From assembly GCF_008693385.1 (NCBI RefSeq), contig NZ_CP044067.1:3032602-3096601 (forward strand): a stretch of DNA of 64,000 bases. Reading direction: 5' to 3'. Shown one piece after another: positions 54,765 through 62,063 of the stretch. Source of the stretch: Cupriavidus pauculus. GTDB lineage: Bacteria > Pseudomonadota > Gammaproteobacteria > Burkholderiales > Burkholderiaceae. Below the pieces are notes generated by a model, which was given only the letters and a program-made list of their open reading frames with translations, searched no databases and was not told the DNA's origin. Positions within the stretch are counted from its first letter, which is position 1, and the number at the start of each line of letters is the position of its first letter. Position numbers and translations under genes: made by a program.

Positions 54765-56083
54765 GCACGATCCTCGATTTCGCCGACCGGATCGACCGGG
54801 CCCTGGCCTCCACCGAAGGCGGCGCGCGCTACGGCAAGATCGTGGAAGTCACCGGCACGCTGCTCCACGTCGGCGGCCTCGACGCCTCGCTCGGCGAGAT
54901 CTGCGAACTGCGCGCCCCCTCCGGCGCGCTGCTCCAACGCGCCGAAGTCGTCGGCTTCAGCCGCCGCATGCTCCTGCTGGCACCGTTCGGCAATACGGTC
55001 GGCCTCTCGCGCGCCACGCGCGTGGTCGGCAGCGGCCGCGCGCTGGCCATCGGCGTCGGCAACGGCCTGCTCGGCCGCGTGATCGACGGCCTGGGCGAGC
55101 CCATCGACGGCCTCGGCCCCATCGACGCCACGCACCACGTCCCGGTGTTCGCCAACGCCCCCGATCCCATGCGCCGCAAGCTGATCGATACCGCCATCGC
55201 CACCGGCGTGCGCGCCATCGACGGCCTGATGACGCTCGGCGAGGGCCAGCGCCTGGGCATCTTCGCGCCGGCCGGCGTCGGCAAGAGCACGCTGCTCGGC
55301 ATGCTCGCACGCGGCACCGACTGCGATATCAGCGTCATCGTGCTCATCGGCGAACGCGGCCGCGAAGTCCGCGAGTTCATCGAACTGATCCTCGGCGAAG
55401 CCGGCATGCGCCGCACGGTCGTCGTGTGCGCCACCTCGGACCGCTCGTCGATCGAACGCGCCAAGGCCGCATACGTCGGCACCGCCGTGGCCGAGCACTT
55501 CCGCGACCAGGGCCTGCGCGTGCTGCTGATGATGGACTCTCTCACCCGCTTTGCCCGCGCCCAGCGCGAGATCGGCCTCGCCGCCGGCGAGCCCCCCACA
55601 CGCCGTGGCTTCCCGCCTTCGATCTTCGCGGAACTGCCGCGCCTGCTCGAACGCGCCGGCACCAGCGACGTGGGCTCGATCACCGCGCTCTACACGGTGC
55701 TTGCCGAAGACGAAAGCGGCAGCGATCCCGTGACCGAGGAAGTCCGGGGCATTCTCGACGGCCACCTGATCCTCTCGCGCGACATCGCCGCCCGGAACCG
55801 ATACCCGGCCATCGACATCCTCAACAGCCTCAGCCGCGTCATGCCGCTCGTGGCGACCCCCGACCATATGGCCGGCGCGGGCCGCATGCGCAAGCTGCTG
55901 GCACGCTACGCGGAAGTCGAGACCCTGCTGCAGGTCGGCGAATACCAGAGCGGCAACGACCCGCTGGCCGACGAGGCCATCGCACGCCACGACGAACTGG
56001 AGGCGTTTCTCGGCCAAGGCACGCAGGAACACGCCGAGGCATTCGAGACGGCCAATATCGTCATGGCCTACGCCGGTCAATGA
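54761..56083 (+). CDS. hrcN: T3SS ATPase HrcN (SctN)
   Basis: 440-residue F1-beta/FliI-type ATPase that unfolds and strips chaperones from secretion substrates. The Walker A is [20 protein letters not shown] near residue 170. The Walker B region is [20 protein letters not shown], with catalytic Glu in [12 protein letters not shown]. The T3SS-type C-terminal domain follows. Both the upstream (hrpB5) and downstream (hrpB7) genes overlap it by four bases. Confidence 0.96.
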   Translation: MSTILDFADRIDRALASTEGGARYGKIVEVTGTLLHVGGLDASLGEICELRAPSGALLQRAEVVGFSRRMLLLAPFGNTVGLSRATRVVGSGRALAIGVGNGLLGRVIDGLGEPIDGLGPIDATHHVPVFANAPDPMRRKLIDTAIATGVRAIDGLMTLGEGQRLGIFAPAGVGKSTLLGMLARGTDCDISVIVLIGERGREVREFIELILGEAGMRRTVVVCATSDRSSIERAKAAYVGTAVAEHFRDQGLRVLLMMDSLTRFARAQREIGLAAGEPPTRRGFPPSIFAELPRLLERAGTSDVGSITALYTVLAEDESGSDPVTEEVRGILDGHLILSRDIAARNRYPAIDILNSLSRVMPLVATPDHMAGAGRMRKLLARYAEVETLLQVGEYQSGNDPLADEAIARHDELEAFLGQGTQEHAEAFETANIVMAYAGQ

Positions 56084-56592
56084 GCCGCGAGCTGCGCGCA
56101 TGGCGCGCCGTGCTGATCGTCAAGGTACGCGCCGTGGAGCGCGCCAACGAGGCGCTGCTCGCCCGCCGCGCGGAACTGCGCGAACGCGAAGCCGCCGTGG
56201 CGGCCGCCCGCGACGCCCGCGCGCAGGCCCAGTCGAGGCTCGATGCCGGCCGCGGGGAGCTCGCGCGGCTGCTGACTTCGCGCGACATGGTCCCGGCTTC
56301 GTATCTGATGCATGTGGCCTACCTGCGTTACCTCGAAGATGAACTGAAGGCCGCCGACCAGGCGATCGAGGTCGCCGAACGCTATCGCGTCTCCGCGCAG
56401 CAGAAGGTCGATGCCGCGCAACGCGCGATGTCGCGCGCGGAAACCTCGCGCGATACCTGCCAGGCGCGCCTGCAGGCCCTGATCGATGCCGCGCAGCGCG
56501 CGGCGGAAGCCGCGCTCGACGAAGAAGCCTCCGAGACCGCGGCCGCGCGCGTGCATGCCCGGCGGACGCGGAACGCCGCGCGCCACGCCTGA
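56080..56592 (+). CDS. hrpB7: T3SS central stalk protein HrpB7 (SctO, FliJ-like)
   Basis: 170-residue protein made almost entirely of charged coiled coil ([40 protein letters not shown]), the FliJ/YscO-type stalk that sits in the HrcN hexamer and contacts HrcV. Size, composition and position between hrcN and hrcT identify it as HrpB7. The start ATG overlaps the hrcN TGA. Confidence 0.82.
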   Translation: MSRELRAWRAVLIVKVRAVERANEALLARRAELREREAAVAAARDARAQAQSRLDAGRGELARLLTSRDMVPASYLMHVAYLRYLEDELKAADQAIEVAERYRVSAQQKVDAAQRAMSRAETSRDTCQARLQALIDAAQRAAEAALDEEASETAAARVHARRTRNAARHA

Positions 56593-56634
56593 GCCGCGTC
56601 ACCCCTAACTCCACTCTCCGTACGGAACATCGCG

Positions 56635-57441
56635 ATGGATGCCAATACGATCGGCTCGCTGCTTGCGTTCAACACGCAGGCCCACGGGCTGCTGTTCCTG
56701 ATCGCGCTCTCCGGCATGCGCGTCACGACGATCTTCCTCGTGCTGCCGGCCATGTCGTCGCAGGCCGTTCCCGGTGCCGTGCGCGCGGGCGCGTGCTATC
56801 TGATGACGTGGTTCATCGCGGCGGGGCAGTCGCCCTCGGCGTTCGAGCACCTGACCGTCCCCGACATGCTGCTGCTGACGATGAAGGAAGCCTTCATCGG
56901 CCTCATGATCGGCTATCTCGCCTCCATCATCTTCTGGATCGCGGAAGCGGCCGGCACGCTGATCGACGACCTCGCGGGGTTCAACAACGTGCAGATGACC
57001 AACCCCATGCACGGCGAGCAGAGCACGCCGGTGTCGTCGCTGCTCGTGCAGCTGACGATCACGCTGTTCCATATCTCGGGAGGCATGACGGTGCTGCTGG
57101 GCGTGTTGTTCGAGTCGTACCGCTGGTGGCCGCTGGTCTGCGCCGCGCCCGATCTCGGAAACGCCGCGGCATCGCTCGCCATCGATCAAGGCAACGGAAT
57201 GCTGGCCACGGCGGTGAAAATCTGCGCGCCGATCATGCTCGCGCTCGTGCTCATCGACGTGGGCCTCTCCATCGTGGGGCGCGCCGCGGGCAAGCTCGAA
57301 CCGAACTCGCTGAGCCAGCCGCTGCGCGGCATCATCGGCGTGCTGCTGCTCGTCGCGATGATCGGTGCCATCTCCGTGCAGGTCCGCGACGCGATCCACT
57401 TCACGGGCTTCTCCAGCCTACTCGAGAAACTTCGCAACTGA
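56635..57441 (+). CDS. hrcT: T3SS export apparatus protein HrcT (SctT, FliR family)
   Basis: 268-residue FliR-family inner-membrane protein with six hydrophobic segments (HGLLFLIALSGMRVTTIFLV first). It has the typical MTNPMHGEQSTPVSSLLVQL loop and LALVLIDVGLSIVGRAAGKL near the C-terminus. It completes the HrcR5-S4-T1 gate. It is the last structural gene before the regulator hrpB. Confidence 0.94.
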   Translation: MDANTIGSLLAFNTQAHGLLFLIALSGMRVTTIFLVLPAMSSQAVPGAVRAGACYLMTWFIAAGQSPSAFEHLTVPDMLLLTMKEAFIGLMIGYLASIIFWIAEAAGTLIDDLAGFNNVQMTNPMHGEQSTPVSSLLVQLTITLFHISGGMTVLLGVLFESYRWWPLVCAAPDLGNAAASLAIDQGNGMLATAVKICAPIMLALVLIDVGLSIVGRAAGKLEPNSLSQPLRGIIGVLLLVAMIGAISVQVRDAIHFTGFSSLLEKLRN

Positions 57442-57622
57442 TCTCCGACGACAGCGCCATGCGCGAACGAACATCGCGCGAAGAAATTCATCGCGTAAAA
57501 ATTGAGAATTGCGTGTGAGTTTCTTGAGTTTGATGCGTGGGCTTCTTCGCTATCGTTGTTTCAACTTCTGCTGACACGGAAGTCGCATCCAGCAACGACG
57601 CATATCGAAGAGGGGTTATGTC
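57442..57622 (+). promoter_or_regulatory. hrpB: Control region of hrpB
   Basis: This 181-base gap is AT-richer than its surroundings (notably about 57490-57540) and separates hrcT from hrpB. No TTCG-N16-TTCG box pointing toward hrpB is present. The gene therefore appears to be driven by a different input, as in Ralstonia where the OmpR-like HrpG controls hrpB. No clear -35/-10 pair was found. Confidence 0.4.
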
Positions 57623-59083
57623 ATGGTGAGCGGAATCTATTTCGCGCTGGTGAGCGGCATTGCCGCGCGTGCGCATCTGCCGCGCTACGCGCAGGCGGTG
57701 TTCGAAGCGGACTGGCATCAGGCCTACGCGCTGGTGGCCGATGCCGCCGATGGCGACGAGCGCCAGCTGGGCGCCAGCGCGGTGGCGCGGCTCCAGGCCT
57801 TGTCGGATGCGCTGGCGCTGCGCGACCTCGACGAGGAAGCGGAGCAGGGCTATGCCCGCGCGCAGCGCGTCTGCCGCGATGCGGAGCAGTTGCGGCTCGT
57901 CTCGTGCCGCAACACGGGCTGGCAGGCGTTCAAGCGCAACCGTACGAGCCTCGCGCGCAATTGCTTCACGCGCATCATGCATGACGATGCGGCGAGCAGC
58001 GCGGAACGAACCGAAGCGGCGATCGCACTGGCGCTGATCGATCATCAGCTGGGCCATCAGCGCGCGGCGGAACATGCCATCGCCCAGGCGCGCCTGAGCG
58101 CGGCCCAGGCCGACGACCCGCTGTGGGCCGAACTCGTGGAACTGCTCGCGCTCGACATCGGCATCCAGCTGAGCATTCGCTGGTCGCCGGGCCTGGCCGA
58201 CCATGTGTTCTGGCAGTCGGTGCGCGCGGCCGCGCCGGCATCGGCGCTGGGATCGCTGCCGCAGGACGTGGCGGTCGCCGCCTCGCTGCGCGGTATCGCC
58301 AGCGGACCATGGTCGCTTACGCTGATGTCGCGCCACGCGTCCTACCTCACCGAACTGGCGGCCACGGCCGCCGGCGATGGCGACGCGGCACGCATGCTGC
58401 CCACGCGCATGGACGCGCTCTCGCTGCCCGAACGCACGGTCGTGCACGCGCATATGCGCATCGATTCGCTGATCGCCGCGCTCGGCGGCGGGTTTTCGCT
58501 GCTGACGGACCGGCTGTACAGCACGCTGGACAAGCGTGGCGACAGCGCGGGGGCCGTGCGCGGGCACCTCGATCTGCTCTACGCGAGCGGCAAGGTCGCG
58601 GCGCTGCGCGGGCAGGTGGCCTCGGCGCTCGACCTGTGGACCGTCTACTCGCAGGAAGCGCTTCACCGGCTGCGTACCGAGGTCATCTCGATGCGCGCGC
58701 AGGATCCGCGCGCCGATGCCTCCGCGCAGGCGCGCGCGGACGATATCGCGGGACGGCTGCCGGCCAAGTATCGCCGTGCGTATCTGTATATCGTCGAGAA
58801 CATCGGCCACAGCACGCTGACCACACGCGAAGTGGCCGCGCATATCGACGTGACCGAGCGCGCGCTGCAAATGGAGTTCAAGCGTTCGCTGGGCATGTCG
58901 CCCAGCGCGCTGATCCGCCAGTTGCGTCTGGAGGGCGTGCGTGGCGAGCTGCTCGACGACACGCGCACGCATGCCACCGTGCTCGACACGGCCAGCCGCT
59001 GGGGCTTTACGAGCCGTTCCTCGCTGCTGAAGAACTACCGCCGCCAATTCCACGAATCGCCGTCAGAGACCATCCATGGCTAA
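57623..59083 (+). CDS. hrpB: T3SS master transcriptional activator HrpB (AraC family)
   Basis: 486-residue activator of the HrpB/HrpX group (Ralstonia HrpB is similar in length). A long N-terminal TPR-like helical region (GWQAFKRNRTSLARNCFTRI; ALALIDHQLGHQRAAEHAIA) is followed by a C-terminal AraC HTH pair (STLTTREVAAHIDVTERALQ; DTASRWGFTSRSSLLKNYRR). HrpB binds hrpII/PIP boxes and switches on the apparatus and effectors; four such boxes occur in this window. GAGGGG precedes the ATG, and the end overlaps hrcC by eight bases. Confidence 0.93.
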   Translation: MVSGIYFALVSGIAARAHLPRYAQAVFEADWHQAYALVADAADGDERQLGASAVARLQALSDALALRDLDEEAEQGYARAQRVCRDAEQLRLVSCRNTGWQAFKRNRTSLARNCFTRIMHDDAASSAERTEAAIALALIDHQLGHQRAAEHAIAQARLSAAQADDPLWAELVELLALDIGIQLSIRWSPGLADHVFWQSVRAAAPASALGSLPQDVAVAASLRGIASGPWSLTLMSRHASYLTELAATAAGDGDAARMLPTRMDALSLPERTVVHAHMRIDSLIAALGGGFSLLTDRLYSTLDKRGDSAGAVRGHLDLLYASGKVAALRGQVASALDLWTVYSQEALHRLRTEVISMRAQDPRADASAQARADDIAGRLPAKYRRAYLYIVENIGHSTLTTREVAAHIDVTERALQMEFKRSLGMSPSALIRQLRLEGVRGELLDDTRTHATVLDTASRWGFTSRSSLLKNYRRQFHESPSETIHG

Positions 59084-61505
59084 CCGAACTCGCAGCAATG
59101 CCTCTCGCGCGCGCCGGCCGCTGCGCACCGCCGCCGTGGGCGCGATCATCGGCCTGCAGGCCATGACCGCGACGTTCGCGCCCGCGGCACTCGCGGCGCC
59201 CATTCCATGGCGCTCGAGCAATATCAGCTATGTGGCGGACCGCAAGGACATCCAGGACGTGCTGCGCGACATCAGTGCCAGCGCGGGCGTGGCCGTGCAG
59301 ATCTCGCCGAAGGTCAAGGGCACGGTGAGCGGACGGTTCGATACGCGGCCCCAGCTGATGCTCGAGCGCATGGCCGCGACGTTCGGCTTTATCTGGTACT
59401 ACGATGGCGCGGTGCTGCGCATCTATAGCGCGGATGAAGTCGTCTCGACGACGATCGGCCTGTCCGCGGCATCGACGTCCTCGCTGCGCCGTTCGCTGTC
59501 GAAGCTGCAGATCGAGGATCCGCGGTTCCCGATCCGCTTCGATGACGATGCGCGCACGGCCGTGGTGTCCGGGCCGCCGCGCTATGTCGAACTCGTCAAC
59601 GACGTGGCGAAGCTCGTGGATCAGAACCACGTGGATCAGCAGCATGGGCAGGCCGTGCGCGTGTTCCCGCTGCGCTATGCCTGGGCGGCCGATCACAAGG
59701 TGACGGTCGATGGCCAGTCGATCACGATTCGCGGCGTGGCCAATATGCTGCGCGATCTCTATCAGCCCGATGGCGGGCAGATCGGCTCGCAGACGGCGCC
59801 GCAGTCCGATGCGCGGCGTCTGCGCAATGTCGCGGAGACCGATAGCGGTTCGCCCGGCGGGGGCAGCCGCTCGCGCCTGCCGGAGGCGCAGAATGGCTGG
59901 ATCATCGGGCTACCCGGGTTGATGGGCGGCGGGGGGCCGGCCGGGGCCAACGCGCCGCTGCCCGGCGGTGTCGTGCCGGACGGCGGCGGCGCGCCCGCGC
60001 CGCGCCGTGGCGGGCGGCTGACGGACGTCTATCCGGAAGATCGGCCGATCATTCAGGCGGATCCGCGCACGAACTCCATCCTCGTTCGCGGCAGGCCCGA
60101 TCGCATGGCGTCGTTCCAGTCGCTGATCGAGTCGCTCGACGTGCGGCCGGCCGTGCTGGAGATCGACGCGAACATCATCGAGATTACCGACAACGCGCTG
60201 CAGCAGCTGGGGGTCGATTGGCGCGCGCATAGCGGGCATATCGACTTTGCGATCGGCAACGGGCAGAACGCGCAGGCCGGCTATCCGGGGTCGCTCAATC
60301 CGAACGGCTATGGCAATCCGAACGATCGCGACCGCGAGGGCAATTCTCTGTTGCCGACCACGCCGGTCGGCGGCGTGTTCACGGCGGTGCTCGGCGGGGC
60401 GGGGAAGTACCTGCTGTCGCGCATCAGTGCATTGGCACAGACCGATCAGGCCACGTTGAACGCGAGTCCCAAGGTTGCCACGCTCGACAACGTGGAGGCC
60501 GTGATGGACAACAAGCAAACGTTCTACGTGCCGGTGTCGGGCTATCAGTCGGCGGACCTGTATGGCATTTCGGCGGGCGTGTCGCTGCGTGTGCTGCCGA
60601 TGATCGTGCCCGGCTCCGACAATGCGGGCACGCCGTCGCAGATCCGGCTCAACGTGCATATCGAGGACGGGCAGCTGACGTCGCAGACCGTGAGCAATCT
60701 GCCTGTGGTGTCCAACAGCACGATCGATACGCAGGCGCTGATCTCGGAGGGCGAGAGCCTGCTGATCGCGGGGTACACCGCGGTGCAGGATCAGCGGCAG
60801 GAAACCGGGGTGCCGGGGCTGTCGAAGATTCCCTGGATCGGGGGGCTGTTTCGGTACCGCAATCATTCGGGGCAGAAGTTCCAGCGGCTGTTCTTGGTAA
60901 CGCCGCGCATCCTGCGCGCGCCGAGTCCGGCGGACCTCGATGGCGACACGACTGGCGGGCCGGTGGGGATCGTCGGGGCGTTGCCCGCGGTTCCGACGGT
61001 TGCGCGGGAGGTGAGGGCGGTAGCGGGAGTACGCAATGTCGCGGCGCAGCGGGCGCCGCTGCCGATGCTGCCGGCAAGGCCGCCCCAGCTGGCCGAGCTG
61101 GGCCACGGGTACCAACCGTCCCAGCCGGGCCAGCCCGCCCAGTCGGCTCCGCCAGCCCAGCCGGCCCAGCCGGCCCAGTCGGCCCAGTTGGCTCAGTTGG
61201 CTCAGTTGGCTCGGTCGGCCCAGTTGGCCCAGTCGGCCCAGTCGGCCCAGTCGGGGCAGTTGGCTCGGTCGGCCCGGTTGTCCGAGTCGGCCCGGTTGGC
61301 CCAAACGGCGCGTTTGGCTCAATCGGCGCGGTTGGCCGAGTCGGCTCGGTTGAGCCAGTCGTCCTCGGTGGGCCAGCCGGCCTCGTCCGGCCAGTCGGCA
61401 CCCCTGGCACCGCCCCCGACCGCACCGGCCCCACCCGTAGCGGCCGTGCCACCCACGCCGCCCGTGGCCTCGCCCCCCTCGCTGGTGGCGGCAGGCGGCG
61501 CCTGA
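59076..61505 (+). CDS. hrcC: T3SS outer-membrane secretin HrcC (SctC)
   Basis: 809-residue secretin forming the outer-membrane ring. The signal peptide is cleaved near [10 protein letters not shown]0/N1 ring domains follow ([40 protein letters not shown]), then a Gly/Pro loop (about 275-315). The N3 and secretin beta-barrel include [33 protein letters not shown] and [20 protein letters not shown], with the core ending at [12 protein letters not shown] near residue 615. About 190 further residues form an unusual Ala/Gln/Ser/Leu repeat tail and Pro-rich end, making the protein much longer than typical HrcC. Confidence 0.93.
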   Translation: MANRTRSNASRARRPLRTAAVGAIIGLQAMTATFAPAALAAPIPWRSSNISYVADRKDIQDVLRDISASAGVAVQISPKVKGTVSGRFDTRPQLMLERMAATFGFIWYYDGAVLRIYSADEVVSTTIGLSAASTSSLRRSLSKLQIEDPRFPIRFDDDARTAVVSGPPRYVELVNDVAKLVDQNHVDQQHGQAVRVFPLRYAWAADHKVTVDGQSITIRGVANMLRDLYQPDGGQIGSQTAPQSDARRLRNVAETDSGSPGGGSRSRLPEAQNGWIIGLPGLMGGGGPAGANAPLPGGVVPDGGGAPAPRRGGRLTDVYPEDRPIIQADPRTNSILVRGRPDRMASFQSLIESLDVRPAVLEIDANIIEITDNALQQLGVDWRAHSGHIDFAIGNGQNAQAGYPGSLNPNGYGNPNDRDREGNSLLPTTPVGGVFTAVLGGAGKYLLSRISALAQTDQATLNASPKVATLDNVEAVMDNKQTFYVPVSGYQSADLYGISAGVSLRVLPMIVPGSDNAGTPSQIRLNVHIEDGQLTSQTVSNLPVVSNSTIDTQALISEGESLLIAGYTAVQDQRQETGVPGLSKIPWIGGLFRYRNHSGQKFQRLFLVTPRILRAPSPADLDGDTTGGPVGIVGALPAVPTVAREVRAVAGVRNVAAQRAPLPMLPARPPQLAELGHGYQPSQPGQPAQSAPPAQPAQPAQSAQLAQLAQLARSAQLAQSAQSAQSGQLARSARLSESARLAQTARLAQSARLAESARLSQSSSVGQPASSGQSAPLAPPPTAPAPPVAAVPPTPPVASPPSLVAAGGA
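61163..61360. repeat. 9-bp minisatellite in the hrcC tail (22 units)
   Basis: Twenty-two consecutive 9-base units related to GGCCCAGTC/GGCTCAGTT. Each encodes a three-residue step such as SAQ, LAQ or LAR. The frame is kept throughout. Several adjacent units are identical, pointing to recent slippage or unequal exchange. Confidence 0.9.
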
Positions 61506-61511
61506 TGGCAA

Positions 61512-61534
61512 AACGCCCGGCATGGCCGGGCGTT
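61512..61534. terminator. Bidirectional terminator between hrcC and the convergent small gene
   Basis: AACGCCCGGC-ATG-GCCGGGCGTT forms a perfect 10-bp stem. Read leftward it is followed by TTTT-like bases (GGGCGTTTTG), a better rho-independent shape for the minus-strand gene. Read rightward there is no U-tract. It lies in the 37-base convergent gap. Confidence 0.72.
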
Positions 61535-61542
61535 GTCCACCG

Positions 61543-61860
61543 TCACTCGTCGCTGTCAGGATCGGGCGGCTTGTTCTTGCGTGCCTGCGAGATGATCATC
61601 TGGCCGACCTGCAGCACCAGCTGCGTCATCGCGCTGTTGAGCACCGACGGATCGGTGCTGCCGCCCGAGCCGTCGTTTGGGTTGCCATTATTCGGACCAT
61701 TCGGACCATTCGGACCATTTGGGCCATTCGGCGCGTTAGGACCATTGGGCCCGGAGTTATGACCGGAGTTATGCCCACCGGCCGGCGGCGACGGTGGCGG
61801 CGGGGGCGAATGGGACCCGCCACTAGGGATTTTTGCCATGGATATGGGTGGTGATGACAT
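61543..61860 (-). CDS. Small Gly-Pro-Asn-repeat protein under a PIP box (putative T3SS-secreted protein)
   Basis: 105-residue protein, not recognised. There is no signal peptide and no Cys. A Ser/Pro/His/Gly-rich N-terminus (PPPPPSPPAGG) is followed by a collagen-like GPN triplet run (about residues 34-60). The C-terminal amphipathic helix is VLNSAMTQLVLQVGQMIISQ, with a charged end KNKPPDPDSDE. A complete PIP-box promoter points at it, so it should be part of the HrpB regulon. Gly-rich, Cys-free, small and hrp-controlled are also traits of harpins and pilus-associated secreted proteins. The start could be ATG 61839 instead, because the predicted transcript start lies close to 61872. Confidence 0.72.
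   Translation of the reverse strand: MSSPPISMAKIPSGGSHSPPPPPSPPAGGHNSGHNSGPNGPNAPNGPNGPNGPNGPNNGNPNDGSGGSTDPSVLNSAMTQLVLQVGQMIISQARKNKPPDPDSDE
61694..61756. repeat. 9-bp tandem repeat in the small PIP-box gene (7 units)
   Basis: Seven 9-base units of the type GGACCATTC on the plus strand, with the first two identical. On the coding minus strand they give Gly-Pro-Asn steps. The unit shape GGNCCANTC resembles the hrcC minisatellite 330 bases away. Confidence 0.85.
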
Positions 61861-61878
61861 GACGTGGATGGAGTCCCC

Positions 61879-61940
61879 ACACTAGAAGCCCCTCGCGCGC
61901 GGCGCGAGCGCGCCTGCGAATCGACGATGGCCACGGCGAA
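61879..61940 (-). promoter_or_regulatory. PIP/hrpII-box promoter of the small repeat-protein gene
   Basis: On the minus strand TTCGC (61940-61936), 15 bases, TTCGC (61920-61916), 31 bases, then TAGTGT (61884-61879). Both half-sites and the YANNNT -10 fit the rule exactly. The -10 ends 19 bases before the ATG at 61860. Confidence 0.87.
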
Positions 61941-61944
61941 GCGA

Positions 61945-62005
61945 TTCGCGTGCGGACGCTGCGTTTCGCATCCGGCCCCGCACGCCGCGGGACGATTCCC
62001 ATAAT
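61945..62005 (+). promoter_or_regulatory. PIP/hrpII-box promoter of hrpF
   Basis: TTCGC (61945-61949), 15 bases, TTCGC (61965-61969), 30 bases, then CATAAT (62000-62005). It matches the full rule, and the -10 is one base from sigma70 consensus TATAAT. It is back to back with the minus-strand box, four bases apart. The hrpF leader is about 50 bases. Confidence 0.9.
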
Positions 62006-62063
62006 CCTCTCCGAGCCCCGGCGCGCGCCGGCGTCATTCACGTCAGCTTATCGAGAGGCAACG

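Noticed and set aside
57442..57622. PIP box upstream of hrpB
   Set aside because: TTCG and CGAA words occur but never at N16 spacing, so no box is called; hrpB is probably driven by another regulator.
61163..61360. Repeat array considered as CRISPR
   Set aside because: Nine-base contiguous units without spacers, in frame inside hrcC: a coding minisatellite, not CRISPR.
59910..61523. Minus-strand frame opposite hrcC encoding an Arg/Leu/Gly repeat protein
   Set aside because: It is the antisense reading of hrcC and its minisatellite; there is no start context or domain.
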